64,000 bases of DNA from Thermocrinis jamiesonii. GTDB taxonomy: Bacteria > Aquificota > Aquificia > Aquificales > Aquificaceae. The notes below the pieces were generated by a model. That model did no database searches. It saw only the letters and a program-made list of their open reading frames with translations, and was not told the DNA's origin. This document shows, piece by piece, positions 50,458 through 63,495 of this stretch; the stretch's first letter is position 1; every line of letters starts with the position of its first letter. The stretch is taken from positions 124,001 through 188,000 of the forward strand of contig NZ_JNIE01000002.1 of NCBI RefSeq assembly GCF_000702425.1, read 5' to 3'. A program made the position numbers and the translations under genes.

Positions 50458-51692
50458 GCAAAATCCTTGTTATGAAGTTTGGTGGCACCTCCGTAGGGGA
50501 CTTAGAAAGAATACAGAACGCAGCAAAAAGGGTTTTAAAAAAGATAGAGGAAGGCTATAAGGTAGTGGTTGTATCCTCTGCTATGGCGGGAGAGACAGAC
50601 AGGCTTATAAATTTAGCAAAACAGATAGATAAGTTTCCTTCGGAGCGGGAGGTAGATATGCTCATAAGCACGGGGGAACAGCAGGCAATAGCCCTCTTTG
50701 CACTAACCCTTAACAAGCTTGGTGTTCCTGCGGTAAGTCTATGCGGATGGCAAGTGCCCATAATAACGGATAAGGTCCATACAAAGGCAAAGATAAAGAA
50801 AATAGGGGTTCAGAGGATAAAAAACCTTTTGGAAGAGGGATACACAGTAGTGGTTGCAGGCTTTCAAGGTGTGACGGAAGATTGGGAGATAACCACCTTA
50901 GGAAGGGGTGGTTCGGACCTTTCGGCGGTAGCCTTAGCTCACGCCTTAAACTCAGACTGTGAAATATACACGGATGTGCCCGGAGTCTTTACCGCAGACC
51001 CAAGAATAGTTCCCAAACCAAGGAAAATACCTTACATCTCCTACGAAGAGATGCTTGAGATGGCTTCCCTTGGCGCTAAGGTTATGCAGGCAAGAAGCAT
51101 TGAGTTTGCCATGAAGTATGGTGTTAGAATACATGTAAGGAGTTCCTTTTCCGAAGAGGAGGGCACATGGATAGTGCCGGAGGAGGAAGTCATGGAAAAG
51201 GTGGAAGTAAGAGCTATAACCTTAGACACAAAAGAGTCCCGCATAACTGTAGTAAGGGTGCCAGACAGGCCAGGTATAGCTTACAGCATATTCAAAGCCT
51301 TAGGGGATGCTCACATAGTGGTGGATATGATAGTGCAGAATGTGTCCCATCAGGGATATACGGACATGTCCTTTACGGTGAATAAGTCAGATGCGGACAA
51401 AGCGGAAGAAATAGTTAAGAAAGTTGCCAAAGAGATAGGAGCTCAGGGGGTGGAGAGGGACGACAATGTAGCCAAGGTATCCATTGTTGGCATAGGTATG
51501 AAAAGCTCCTACGGAACTGCTGCAAAGATGTTTGAAGTGCTTTACAAAAACAACATAAACATAATGGCAATATCCACCTCTGAAATAAAAATATCCTGTC
51601 TAATTGAAGCCAAATACGGAGAATTAGCGGTTAGAGAACTTCATTCTGCATTTATAGAAGAAGGGGATAAGGTGCAGGTTATAAACAGTTGA
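50454..51692 (+). CDS. lysC: Aspartate kinase
   Basis: First step from aspartate to lysine, threonine and methionine. A 412-residue protein: amino-acid-kinase domain ([10 protein letters not shown] start, [31 protein letters not shown]) followed by two ACT domains (about 265-410; [15 protein letters not shown] and [16 protein letters not shown]) for feedback inhibition. Monofunctional, without homoserine dehydrogenase. It overlaps nth and the next gene by 4 bases each, forming a coupled unit. Confidence 0.96.
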   Translation: MSKILVMKFGGTSVGDLERIQNAAKRVLKKIEEGYKVVVVSSAMAGETDRLINLAKQIDKFPSEREVDMLISTGEQQAIALFALTLNKLGVPAVSLCGWQVPIITDKVHTKAKIKKIGVQRIKNLLEEGYTVVVAGFQGVTEDWEITTLGRGGSDLSAVALAHALNSDCEIYTDVPGVFTADPRIVPKPRKIPYISYEEMLEMASLGAKVMQARSIEFAMKYGVRIHVRSSFSEEEGTWIVPEEEVMEKVEVRAITLDTKESRITVVRVPDRPGIAYSIFKALGDAHIVVDMIVQNVSHQGYTDMSFTVNKSDADKAEEIVKKVAKEIGAQGVERDDNVAKVSIVGIGMKSSYGTAAKMFEVLYKNNINIMAISTSEIKISCLIEAKYGELAVRELHSAFIEEGDKVQVINS

Positions 51693-52450
51693 GCCTGATA
51701 GTTCTGCTTACGGATTTTGGAACAAAGGATGGCTTTGTGGGAGCGGTAAAGGGGGTTTTGCTTTCCATAAACCCTTACTGTCAGATAGTTGATCTGACCC
51801 ACGAAGTAGAACCCTTTAACGTAATGGAAGGTGCGCTCATTCTAAAGGCTCACTACAGATACTTTCCCAAAGGGAGTATATTCCTTGGAGTGGTGGATCC
51901 GGGAGTAGGTTCAGAAAGAAAGGCAATAGCTGTCAGGTGCGGTGCCTATACCTTTGTCGGACCAATGAACGGACTGTTTGATTTGGCGCTAAGGGACATA
52001 GCTATGCCCCCCGAATGCTATCTTATTGAAAACTTTACACTTCCAAGGATAAATCAAACCTTTCACGGCAGGGATGTTTTTGCTCCAGTGTGCGGTTATC
52101 TGTCAAAGGGTGTGCCTTTGCAAATGGTAGGAAGAAGGATAGAGTATGAGTTTTTGCTTGAGTGGGAGAAGGCAAAAGAGTTCAAAGACAAAATAGAAGG
52201 TAAGGTCATACACTTTGACAGATACGGCAACGCCATTACCAACGTACCCTGCGGTAAATACTCTCATGCTATATTTAGAGGGCAAAAACTAAAGGTAGTT
52301 AGATACTTTTTGGAAGGGGAAAGGGAGCAGATAAACGCAGTGTGCGGAAGCTTTGGATACATGGAGCTCTTTGTTCCTATGGGAAATGCAAAGGAAAGAT
52401 TTGGGATAAGTTTGGGGGAAAAGGTATGCTTTTTTACTTCTGAGGTCTAA
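51689..52450 (+). CDS. SAM hydrolase / hydroxide adenosyltransferase (DUF62, chlorinase/fluorinase-like)
   Basis: A 253-residue protein of the SAM-cleaving chlorinase/fluorinase superfamily. [53 protein letters not shown] and [13 protein letters not shown] match the DUF62 clade, whose archaeal members hydrolyse S-adenosylmethionine to adenosine and methionine using water rather than halide. The start is TTG at 51689, overlapping the lysC stop. It converges with mogA (17-base overlap). The physiological role is unclear. Confidence 0.88.
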   Translation: MSLIVLLTDFGTKDGFVGAVKGVLLSINPYCQIVDLTHEVEPFNVMEGALILKAHYRYFPKGSIFLGVVDPGVGSERKAIAVRCGAYTFVGPMNGLFDLALRDIAMPPECYLIENFTLPRINQTFHGRDVFAPVCGYLSKGVPLQMVGRRIEYEFLLEWEKAKEFKDKIEGKVIHFDRYGNAITNVPCGKYSHAIFRGQKLKVVRYFLEGEREQINAVCGSFGYMELFVPMGNAKERFGISLGEKVCFFTSEV

Positions 52451-52964
52451 AGGCCTTTAATCTTTCTTCCTTGGTTTCTATGTATGGACCACCTATTAGG
52501 TCTATGCAATAAGGCACTGCGGGAAACACCGCATCCAAGCACAGCTTTATAGATTGAGGTTTTCCGGGAAGGTTAATGATCAGAGTTGAATTCCTTATAC
52601 CCGCTGTCTGTCTTGAGAGGATAGCTGTGGGCACTTGCTTTAAAGATACTGCCCTCATCAGCTCTCCAAAGCCCGGAAGCATCTTTTGACACACCGCTTC
52701 GGTAGCCTCGGGTGTTACATCCCTTGGTGCGGGACCTGTTCCTCCAGTGGTAAGAATAAGGCAACATTTCTCCACATCCGCCATATGAATGAGAGCCCCT
52801 TCTATAATCTCCCTTTCGTCCGGCACCACCCTATAAACGATCTCAAAGGGGGTTGCCACAACTTCGTGAAGATACTCTATAATATACTTTCCGCTTATGT
52901 CCTCGTATTCTCCCCTGCTTGCTCTATCCGATACGGTTAGCACACCGAACTTTACTTTTTCCAT
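52434..52964 (-). CDS. mogA: Molybdopterin adenylyltransferase
   Basis: Activates molybdopterin by adenylylation before molybdate or tungstate insertion. A 176-residue MoaB/Mog fold: VLTVSDRASRGEYEDISG at the start and TTGGTGPAPRDVTPEAT for the MPT/Mg site. MogA and MoaB are hard to separate by sequence alone. It is monocistronic and divergent from gltB across a 50-base gap. Confidence 0.88.
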   Translation of the reverse strand: MEKVKFGVLTVSDRASRGEYEDISGKYIIEYLHEVVATPFEIVYRVVPDEREIIEGALIHMADVEKCCLILTTGGTGPAPRDVTPEATEAVCQKMLPGFGELMRAVSLKQVPTAILSRQTAGIRNSTLIINLPGKPQSIKLCLDAVFPAVPYCIDLIGGPYIETKEERLKAFRPQK

Positions 52965-53014
52965 CGCAAATTAACTTTAAAAAACATTATACTATTTTTT
53001 TTGAGGAGTGAAAG

Positions 53015-56000
53015 ATGGCGATTATAGAACACGATTCTTGTGGAGTGGGTTTTGTGTGTCATGTAAAGGGAGAGCGTAGCCATCAGATAGTTAGGTGGGG
53101 CGTGCAAGCGGTAAAGAATCTTACCCACCGAGGTGCCATAGGTGGAGACGGCAAAACAGGGGACGGCGCAGGTGTTATGATAGAGGTTCCAAGGGAGTTC
53201 TTCAAAGATTACATAGAGGAGAAAAAACTTTCCATTAGCTCCATAGAGAACTTAGCAGTTGGAGTGGTTTTTTTATACCAAGACATAAGGGACAAAGTGG
53301 AAGAGCACATAAGAAAAAGTCCGTTTAAGCTGGTGGGATGGCGAGAGGTGCCCATAGATAGCTCTGCGGTGGGAGAGTCTGCCCTAAGGGTTATGCCCAA
53401 AATCTTTCATCTTCTTTTGGACTGCGAAGGGGTAGATCCAGCTTTAAGAGAGCTTGAGCTTTACCTTTTAAGGAGGACCATAGAAACGGACAACAAGCTA
53501 AAAGACAAGCTATACTTTGCCTCTTTGTCCTCAAAAACGCTGGTGTATAAGGGAATGCTCGTCGCTCCTCAGTTGGATGTATTCTATCCGGACCTTTTGG
53601 ACGAAAGGATTGAGTCTTGGTTTTGCCTTTTCCACCAAAGATACTCTACAAACACCTTTCCCAACTGGAACTTAGCCCAACCTTTTAGGTATTTAGCTCA
53701 CAACGGGGAGATAAACACACTTTTGGGTAACAGAAACTGGATGATAGCCTTACAGCACGAGTTAGAACATGAATTATTTGGTGAAAGGATAAAGCTCGTA
53801 AGACCTTTGGTATCTTATCAAGAAAGTGATTCAGCTTCTTTGGACAGGGTTTTTGAGCTTTTGGTGTTGGCCGGATATTCTCCAGAGCATGCCATAAACA
53901 TGCTCATACCTCCCGCTTGGGAGTCCGTGCCTTGGCTTTCGGAGGAGGTTATAAGGTTCTTTGAGTATCAGTCCCTTTTGATGAAGCCCTGGGATGGACC
54001 TGCAGCCATAGTCTTTACGGACGGGAAGGTGATAGGAGCGCACTTAGACAGAAATGGCCTTAGACCATCAAGGTATATTCTTACCGAGGACAACATCCTG
54101 GTGTTAGGTTCTGAGGTAGGTATGGTAGATTTGGAGGGGAAGAAGATAAAAGAAAAGGGAAGGCTTGGACCAGGGGATACCCTTTTGGTAAATCCAAGGG
54201 AAGGCAAGCTTGAAAAGACGGAAGAGATACTTCAAAGATTGGCAAAGCAAAAACCCTATGGAGAATGGATAGAAAGATATCTTGTAAGACTAAAGGATAT
54301 AGTAAAAGAAGAGTCCTTTAAGATAAATAAGGACAACGATCTGCTCAGAAAACAGATAGCCTTTGGATATACCCAAGAGGAGATAAAAAACGTTTTAGCT
54401 TACATGGCCAAGGAGGGTAAAGAGCTAACCTTTTCAATGGGAGATGACACACCAATACCACCCCTTTCGGAAAAGCCAGTGCTGCTTTTCAGATACTTCA
54501 AGCAAAGGTTTGCCCAAGTTACCAACCCACCTATAGATCCCATAAGGGAAAGAGCGGTTATGTCCCTGCGGATGAACTTGGGATATAAGAGAAATTTCCT
54601 GAAGGAAACACCTGAACACGCAAAAAGGCTTCAGATAGATAGTCCTATACTTCTTCCTAACCAGTTTAAAGCCATTATGGAGCAGAAAAACTTTAAGGTC
54701 GCTTGGGTTCCCATGACCTATCCCAAGGAAAGAAGTTACTGCATAGTTGAGCTTCAGGATTTGGCAGGTGAAAGGCGTATAACGGACCTCATATACGACG
54801 CTATGTATGAAGGTATTGCCATATGCGACCTTAGGCTGGGAGTGGAGATCGTTTGCAGGAGGGTGGAAGAAGCGGTAAGGGAAGGTGCAGAAATTATAGT
54901 ATTATCAGACGCAAACATAAACAAATACAGGCTTGCGGTGCCAAGCCTTCTGGCAGTTTCCGCAGTGTTTAAGTGGCTCTCAGAAAGAAATCTTTCCAAC
55001 AAGGTTTCCATAGTGGTAGAAACAGGAGAAGCACGAGACACCCACCATATGGCTTGTCTGATAGGTTACGGCGCCTCTGCTATCTATCCCTACTTAGCCT
55101 ATCAAACCATAAAAGAACTTTGCGAATCTGGACAGATAGACCTGCCCTACGAAAAGGCTATCCTAAACTACAAAAAAGCGCTTGAGGACGGAATACTCAA
55201 GATAATGTCCAAGATGGGCATATCTACCCTTAACTCTTACCAAGGGGCAAAGATATTTGACACCGTATGCTTAAACAGGGACTTTGTGGAAGAATACTTT
55301 CCGGGCACACCTGTAACCTTAGAGGCAGACGGAATTTTTGAGATCCAAGAAAGCCTACTCAAAAGACACGACATGGCTTACGAGGTGGAGAATCCCCAGT
55401 TGGATTATGGTGGGGAGATGAAATTTAGAAAAGGTGGAGAATGGCACGCTTGGTCTCCTTTCGTAGTGAGGGCTCTTCACAAGTTCTTAGAAACTAAGGA
55501 CTACAGCGACTACAAAGAGTTTTCAAAAATTGCAAATCAAGAAAGGCCTGCTTTTATAAGACATCTTTTGACTTACAAAAAGGCTGAAAAGCCAATACCC
55601 ATAGAGGAGGTGGAACCAGAAGAAAGCATACTAAAAAGATTCGTCACAGGGGGAATGTCCTTAGGTGCTCTATCTCCAGAAGCTCACGAAGTTTTAGCGG
55701 AAGCTTGCAATCGCCTTGGAATGAAGAGTAACTCTGGAGAGGGTGGAGAGGATCCACAAAGGTATTGGACTATTAAAAACTCAGCCATAAAGCAGGTTGC
55801 ATCCGGAAGGTTTGGTGTAACCCCCACCTACTTGGCTTCTGCCAAAGACATTGAGATAAAGATAGCCCAGGGTGCCAAGCCCGGAGAGGGAGGACAACTG
55901 CCGGGACACAAAGTAACCGAATACATAGCCAAGCTAAGACACGCCCAACCCGGCATTACCCTAATATCTCCACCACCCCATCACGACATCTATTCCATAG

Positions 56001-57514
56001 AAGACTTAGCCCAGCTTATAAACGACCTAAAGGAAGCTAACCCAAAGGCAAAGGTGTGCGTCAAGCTTGTGGCTGAAACGGGAGTGGGAACGGTTGCCGC
56101 AGGAGTGGCAAAGGCTTATGCAGACATCGTGCAAATTAGTGGAGCGGAAGGAGGAACGGGTGCAAGTCCCTACAGTTCAATAAAGAATGCGGGCAACTAT
56201 TGGGAAATAGGTTTGGCTGAAACCCAAAGGGTTTTGATGGAGAACAACCTAAGAGACAAGGTGCGTCTTAGGGTAGACGGTGGGCTGAGAACGGGTAAAG
56301 ATGTGATAATTGCAGCCCTTCTTGGTGCCGAGGAATTTGGATTTGGAACTGCTGCAATGATAGCGGAAGGTTGCGTGATGGCAAGGCTCTGTCATACAAA
56401 CCAGTGTCCTACCGGAGTAGCAACGCAAGACCCAAAGTATAGGGAAAAGTTTAAAGGAAAAGTAGAAAATGTTATGGCATATTTTAGAGCGGTAGCAAGG
56501 GAAGTAAGAGAAATACTGGCGCAGATGGGTTTTAGAAGCATGGATGAGATAATAGGAAGGAGAGATCTGCTGGAAGTTATAACCTACGATCACCTTCCTG
56601 GCTCAATGAGGATTAAACTTGAAGAGTTTTTGAAGGAGGACTATCCAAAGGACAAGCCTTTAAGGTGTCTTGTGGACAGAAACGATAACCCAAGAAGGAG
56701 TCCGCTAGCACAGCAAATAGAGGAAGAAATACTGCCATACATAGAAAAGGGGGAAAGAGTGCAAAAAGAATACAAAATAAGAAACATAGACAGGTCTATA
56801 CCTACTCGCCTTGCATACTACATAGCGGTTAAATACAGAGATGAGGGATTGCCGGAAGATACTATAAACCTTACCTTCTTTGGCACCGCAGGGCAGAGTT
56901 TTGGTGCATTCAACCACAGGGGAATGTCTTTGACCCTTATAGGAGATGCCAACGATTATGTAGGTAAGGGTATGTATGGGGGTAGGATAGTAATTAGACC
57001 TTCTGATGTGGAGGATACTCAAAACCACGTGATCATGGGGAATACTTGTCTTTATGGTGCTACGGGTGGAGAGCTTTTTGCTGCAGGAAAAGCTGGGGAG
57101 CGCTTTGGAGTTAGAAACAGCGGGGCTGTTGCGGTAGTAGAAGGTGCAGGTATGCACTGCTGTGAATACATGACAGGTGGTATAGTGGTAGTCCTTGGTC
57201 CGGTAGGATACAACCTCGGTGCCGGTATGACAGGAGGATACGCCTACATTCTTGATCCAGAGCTTCCAAAGAAGATAAACCGCTCTTACGTTATGGCAAG
57301 AAAGCTTATAACCGATGTGGAAAAGGAGGAACTAAGAAATCTGATAAGCAAACACTACAATTATACGTCAAGCCTTTGGGCAAAGCATATACTGGATAAT
57401 TTTGCAGAATACTTGGAAAGCTTTTACAAAGTTATTCCTTTAGAAGCGTGCAAGAGGGACATCTTTGGTGCTACGGATGTTTGCGAAATTGAACAAACTT
57501 CCAGCCAAGCTTGA
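53015..57514 (+). CDS. gltB: Glutamate synthase large subunit
   Basis: Ammonia-assimilating GOGAT large chain, 1499 residues, full length. An 8-residue propeptide (MAIIEHDS) precedes the N-terminal nucleophile Cys9 (CGVGFVCH) of the class II glutaminase domain (to about 420). The central domain and FMN-binding synthase domain follow (QISGAEGGTGASP, GGLRTGKDVIIAALLGA), with 3Fe-4S cysteines in MARLCHTNQCPTGVATQ, and a C-terminal beta-helix (GVRNSGAVAVVEG). A Shine-Dalgarno (GAGGAG) precedes ATG 53015, and TATACT at 52988-52993 is a possible -10. No gltD is adjacent. The tRNA-Glu promoter begins inside its stop codon. Confidence 0.97.
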   Translation: MAIIEHDSCGVGFVCHVKGERSHQIVRWGVQAVKNLTHRGAIGGDGKTGDGAGVMIEVPREFFKDYIEEKKLSISSIENLAVGVVFLYQDIRDKVEEHIRKSPFKLVGWREVPIDSSAVGESALRVMPKIFHLLLDCEGVDPALRELELYLLRRTIETDNKLKDKLYFASLSSKTLVYKGMLVAPQLDVFYPDLLDERIESWFCLFHQRYSTNTFPNWNLAQPFRYLAHNGEINTLLGNRNWMIALQHELEHELFGERIKLVRPLVSYQESDSASLDRVFELLVLAGYSPEHAINMLIPPAWESVPWLSEEVIRFFEYQSLLMKPWDGPAAIVFTDGKVIGAHLDRNGLRPSRYILTEDNILVLGSEVGMVDLEGKKIKEKGRLGPGDTLLVNPREGKLEKTEEILQRLAKQKPYGEWIERYLVRLKDIVKEESFKINKDNDLLRKQIAFGYTQEEIKNVLAYMAKEGKELTFSMGDDTPIPPLSEKPVLLFRYFKQRFAQVTNPPIDPIRERAVMSLRMNLGYKRNFLKETPEHAKRLQIDSPILLPNQFKAIMEQKNFKVAWVPMTYPKERSYCIVELQDLAGERRITDLIYDAMYEGIAICDLRLGVEIVCRRVEEAVREGAEIIVLSDANINKYRLAVPSLLAVSAVFKWLSERNLSNKVSIVVETGEARDTHHMACLIGYGASAIYPYLAYQTIKELCESGQIDLPYEKAILNYKKALEDGILKIMSKMGISTLNSYQGAKIFDTVCLNRDFVEEYFPGTPVTLEADGIFEIQESLLKRHDMAYEVENPQLDYGGEMKFRKGGEWHAWSPFVVRALHKFLETKDYSDYKEFSKIANQERPAFIRHLLTYKKAEKPIPIEEVEPEESILKRFVTGGMSLGALSPEAHEVLAEACNRLGMKSNSGEGGEDPQRYWTIKNSAIKQVASGRFGVTPTYLASAKDIEIKIAQGAKPGEGGQLPGHKVTEYIAKLRHAQPGITLISPPPHHDIYSIEDLAQLINDLKEANPKAKVCVKLVAETGVGTVAAGVAKAYADIVQISGAEGGTGASPYSSIKNAGNYWEIGLAETQRVLMENNLRDKVRLRVDGGLRTGKDVIIAALLGAEEFGFGTAAMIAEGCVMARLCHTNQCPTGVATQDPKYREKFKGKVENVMAYFRAVAREVREILAQMGFRSMDEIIGRRDLLEVITYDHLPGSMRIKLEEFLKEDYPKDKPLRCLVDRNDNPRRSPLAQQIEEEILPYIEKGERVQKEYKIRNIDRSIPTRLAYYIAVKYRDEGLPEDTINLTFFGTAGQSFGAFNHRGMSLTLIGDANDYVGKGMYGGRIVIRPSDVEDTQNHVIMGNTCLYGATGGELFAAGKAGERFGVRNSGAVAVVEGAGMHCCEYMTGGIVVVLGPVGYNLGAGMTGGYAYILDPELPKKINRSYVMARKLITDVEKEELRNLISKHYNYTSSLWAKHILDNFAEYLESFYKVIPLEACKRDIFGATDVCEIEQTSSQA

Positions 57515-57539
57515 CTGACGTTGAAATGTATGCTAAAAT
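57511..57539 (+). promoter_or_regulatory. Strong sigma70-type promoter for tRNA-Glu
   Basis: TTGACT (57511-57516), exactly 17 bases, then TAAAAT (57534-57539) with an extended TGC before it. The -35 overlaps the gltB stop codon. A 7-base inverted repeat, GTATGCT (57528-57534) and AGCATAC (57544-57550), brackets the -10 and the predicted start, and could be an operator or a leader hairpin. Confidence 0.7.
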
Positions 57540-57552
57540 AATAAGCATACTA

Positions 57553-60808
<3,256 letters not shown>

Positions 60809-60809
60809 A

Positions 60810-61487
60810 ATGGGGAAACTTTACGTCGTTAGCACACCTATTGGAAACCTAAAGGACATAACGCTGAGGGCTTTGGAAGTTCTCCAGTCTGTAAATTTCA
60901 TAGCATGCGAAGATACACGCAGAACCTTAATACTGCTCAATCACTACAAGATAGAGGGAAAAAAGTTGCTTTCTTATTACGAGCCAAAGGAAAGCGTTCA
61001 GGTGCCTAAGATACTCAAGCTTTTGGAGAAGGAAGACGTAGCTTTGGTTACTGACGCAGGCACACCCTCTATCTCCGACCCAGGATACAAGCTCATAAGG
61101 GCGTGCATTGAAAAAGGCATACCAGTAGAGGTAATCCCAGGTCCCAGTGCGGTAATCTGTGCGTTGGTAGGCTCTGGCATGCCTACCGATCGTTTTACCT
61201 TCGTAGGGTTCTTACCCAAGAAAGGGTTGAACAACTTTCTGGAAGAACTAAGACGCTACAAAGATAGCACCATAATTGCCTTTGAATCTCCCAACAGGCT
61301 AATAAAGAGCTTGGAAGCCATAAAGGAGGTCTATGGAGATAACACAACCGTATGCGTAGCCAGAGAGCTTACCAAAGTTCATGAAGAATACATAAGAGGA
61401 AGGGTGGTGGAGGTGCTGGATGAACTAAACAAAAGGGGAGAGGTAAAGGGCGAAATAGTCATTCTGTGGCATCTGGTTGAAGATTAA
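60810..61487 (+). CDS. rsmI: 16S rRNA (cytidine-1402-2'-O)-methyltransferase
   Basis: Tetrapyrrole-methylase-fold enzyme acting on the same P-site cytidine as RsmH. 225 residues: LYVVSTPIGNLKDITLRAL, ACEDTRRTLILLNHY, VTDAGTPSISDPGY, IPGPSAVICALVGSGMP and FVGFLPKKG are diagnostic. It lacks the C-terminal extension of the 286-residue E. coli protein. Its 3' end overlaps the convergent GH57 gene by 29 bases. Confidence 0.95.
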   Translation: MGKLYVVSTPIGNLKDITLRALEVLQSVNFIACEDTRRTLILLNHYKIEGKKLLSYYEPKESVQVPKILKLLEKEDVALVTDAGTPSISDPGYKLIRACIEKGIPVEVIPGPSAVICALVGSGMPTDRFTFVGFLPKKGLNNFLEELRRYKDSTIIAFESPNRLIKSLEAIKEVYGDNTTVCVARELTKVHEEYIRGRVVEVLDELNKRGEVKGEIVILWHLVED

Positions 61488-63495
61488 GAGCGTCAAAAAT
61501 TCTCCTGTCCTTTATGTTCTTTCTCCTTTCCCAAACCTTATTTTGAACCTCCCAAAGGTCTATCATAAGCTCAAACTTTCCCACCTTTCTGTTGTATTCC
61601 TTTATTAGCTTTACTGTTTCCAAAAACTCTTCCTCTTTGTCCAGCTTTTTAAGACAGAATCTTACAAAGGCGTCTTTTAACTCGTGTATGTCCAATTCTA
61701 AACCGAGCTCTTCTGCCCTTTGTAGTATTGATTTTACGCTTTCTACGCCTGCGTTTTCGTTCAGCAGTTTTTTCAACTTAAGCTTAAAAAGCAGTCCTAA
61801 GTGAGTTCTTACGTCTTTCAGCAGTTTAATTGACTTAGCATAAAAATTTATCTCTTCCAAAATGTAGATGTGATCCGAGACAAAGTTTAAATAGCTGTCT
61901 TCAAATGTTTCTATCCAACGATCCAACACCCTTTCCAAATACTTTGGGGGGACTTTTTCTAAGCGCAACTCTTCCCAGCCAAATTCAAAAGAAAATTCCT
62001 GTTCCGTAATTTTATCCTTCAAGACTACCAAAAACTTTTCTTTTTTGTCTTTTACGGTAAAGTCCCAAAAGCCTATTCTGTCCTTTGTCTTTTTCACATC
62101 GGACAGGGACAAAAACAGAGCGGTATGTGCTATATCACAGGGTATATAAACCTGAGCTTTTACTAAGCTATTCCAAACGCCCAAACCATTTCCGTATTCT
62201 ATAAGATTGCTTGGTGCTTCCGCCAGATGCTGCTTAAGAACATCCTCTGCTTGCCTCAGTTCCATAAGGTCTATTGCCCTTTTGGCATACAAAAGATTTT
62301 TTACAGTTTCTATGCCAGAAATGTCTGCAAAGAACCAACCGTCTGAAGAAAAGGCAAATTGCATAAGAGCAAGCGAATGCAGTGCTTTAAATACCTGTGT
62401 TCTTTCTTCCTTTGACAAGCTTCTCCTTGCGTGATTTCTTAAATAGTTATCTTTTGACTTTTTAGAGTAATCTTCTAATATGACTTCCACGTAGTGCAAG
62501 AAGGCTACTTTTGGGTCAGTAAGGTATTTTTCCAAGAGGTTGTAAGCCTTTTCTTTGACCGCAGACCTTATGGCCTCTAAACCCTCCCTTAAGGGCTTTC
62601 TCCACTTTTGATGCCAACCTGGTAGTCCTCCCGTGCTACATCCACAGTCCGATCGCCACCTTTCTACTCCATGAGCACAGCTCCAAGAGGTATAAGGAAT
62701 GAGTTTTCCTTCCTCTACGGGCTTGTGGGACCTATAGTATTCCTCTGCGGTAGTAAAGCTTTTGGAGTACTTTTTAAACAAATATGCAAGGGCAAGCTCT
62801 GCGAACTTTTTGTGGTGACCAAAGGTTTCGCCGTCTGTCGCTATAACTGTAAGTTCTCCTTTGTGTGTCATTAATGCGAAAAGCTTTTCCGCGTCCCAAA
62901 GCAAATCTCCAAAGGATACTCCGTGGGAAAGCTCTCCGTTGTAAACAAAAACCGCCAACCCATTGATCCTCAAATAGTTTCCCTTGGCGGAAACCTGATG
63001 GGGTGCAAGCACTATGAACTCTATGTGGTATTTTTTTAGGATCTCAAGGGTTAGATCATCCACCGCCAATTCGGGAAGCCAAAAACCTTTTGGCTTTCTA
63101 CCAAAAAACTTTTCGTAAGCTCTTATGCCCCAAAATATTTGCACCTCCCTGTCTTCCGGCGGATCTAAAGGAAGGATGGTATGATTGAAAGAGGTAGCCA
63201 GGGCATGGGAACTTCCCTCTCTTATTTTTTCTACAAGCTCTGGATGGAACTTCTCTATCCAGTTTAAGAGCGTCCATCCAATGTTGAAACTGAGATGACT
63301 ATAGCAGTTTATTATGTCCTTTGTAATGGTTCCTTCTCTGTAGTGGGCATAGGCTACAGGTAAATAGCACTCCCTGTATATTCTCTCGTTCCAATTTTCA
63401 AAAGGAAAGGCAGATTCTTCCAATGGTATTTCACCAAGGTATGGATTTTCCCTAAGGGGCTGGTAAAAGTGAGCGTGAATTATGAGATTTTTCAT
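61459..63495 (-). CDS. Glycoside hydrolase family 57 protein with DUF3536-type C-terminus
   Basis: A 678-residue intracellular enzyme. The N-terminal GH57 (beta/alpha)7 domain starts IIHAHFYQPLRENPYLG (His of region 1), with GFWLPELAVDD (candidate nucleophile Glu, region 3) and ATDGETFGHHKK (candidate acid Asp, region 4). The rest (from about 310) is helical and matches the DUF3536 type. GH57 members include alpha-amylases, 4-alpha-glucanotransferases and branching enzymes; the exact activity here is not clear. It may act with GlgB on glycogen. It overlaps accA by 4 bases. Confidence 0.85.
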   Translation of the reverse strand: MKNLIIHAHFYQPLRENPYLGEIPLEESAFPFENWNERIYRECYLPVAYAHYREGTITKDIINCYSHLSFNIGWTLLNWIEKFHPELVEKIREGSSHALATSFNHTILPLDPPEDREVQIFWGIRAYEKFFGRKPKGFWLPELAVDDLTLEILKKYHIEFIVLAPHQVSAKGNYLRINGLAVFVYNGELSHGVSFGDLLWDAEKLFALMTHKGELTVIATDGETFGHHKKFAELALAYLFKKYSKSFTTAEEYYRSHKPVEEGKLIPYTSWSCAHGVERWRSDCGCSTGGLPGWHQKWRKPLREGLEAIRSAVKEKAYNLLEKYLTDPKVAFLHYVEVILEDYSKKSKDNYLRNHARRSLSKEERTQVFKALHSLALMQFAFSSDGWFFADISGIETVKNLLYAKRAIDLMELRQAEDVLKQHLAEAPSNLIEYGNGLGVWNSLVKAQVYIPCDIAHTALFLSLSDVKKTKDRIGFWDFTVKDKKEKFLVVLKDKITEQEFSFEFGWEELRLEKVPPKYLERVLDRWIETFEDSYLNFVSDHIYILEEINFYAKSIKLLKDVRTHLGLLFKLKLKKLLNENAGVESVKSILQRAEELGLELDIHELKDAFVRFCLKKLDKEEEFLETVKLIKEYNRKVGKFELMIDLWEVQNKVWERRKNIKDRRIFDALNLQPDATE

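Noticed and set aside
56249-57157. Minus-strand frames of 114 and 150 codons opposite gltB
   Set aside because: Shadows of conserved synthase-domain sequence.
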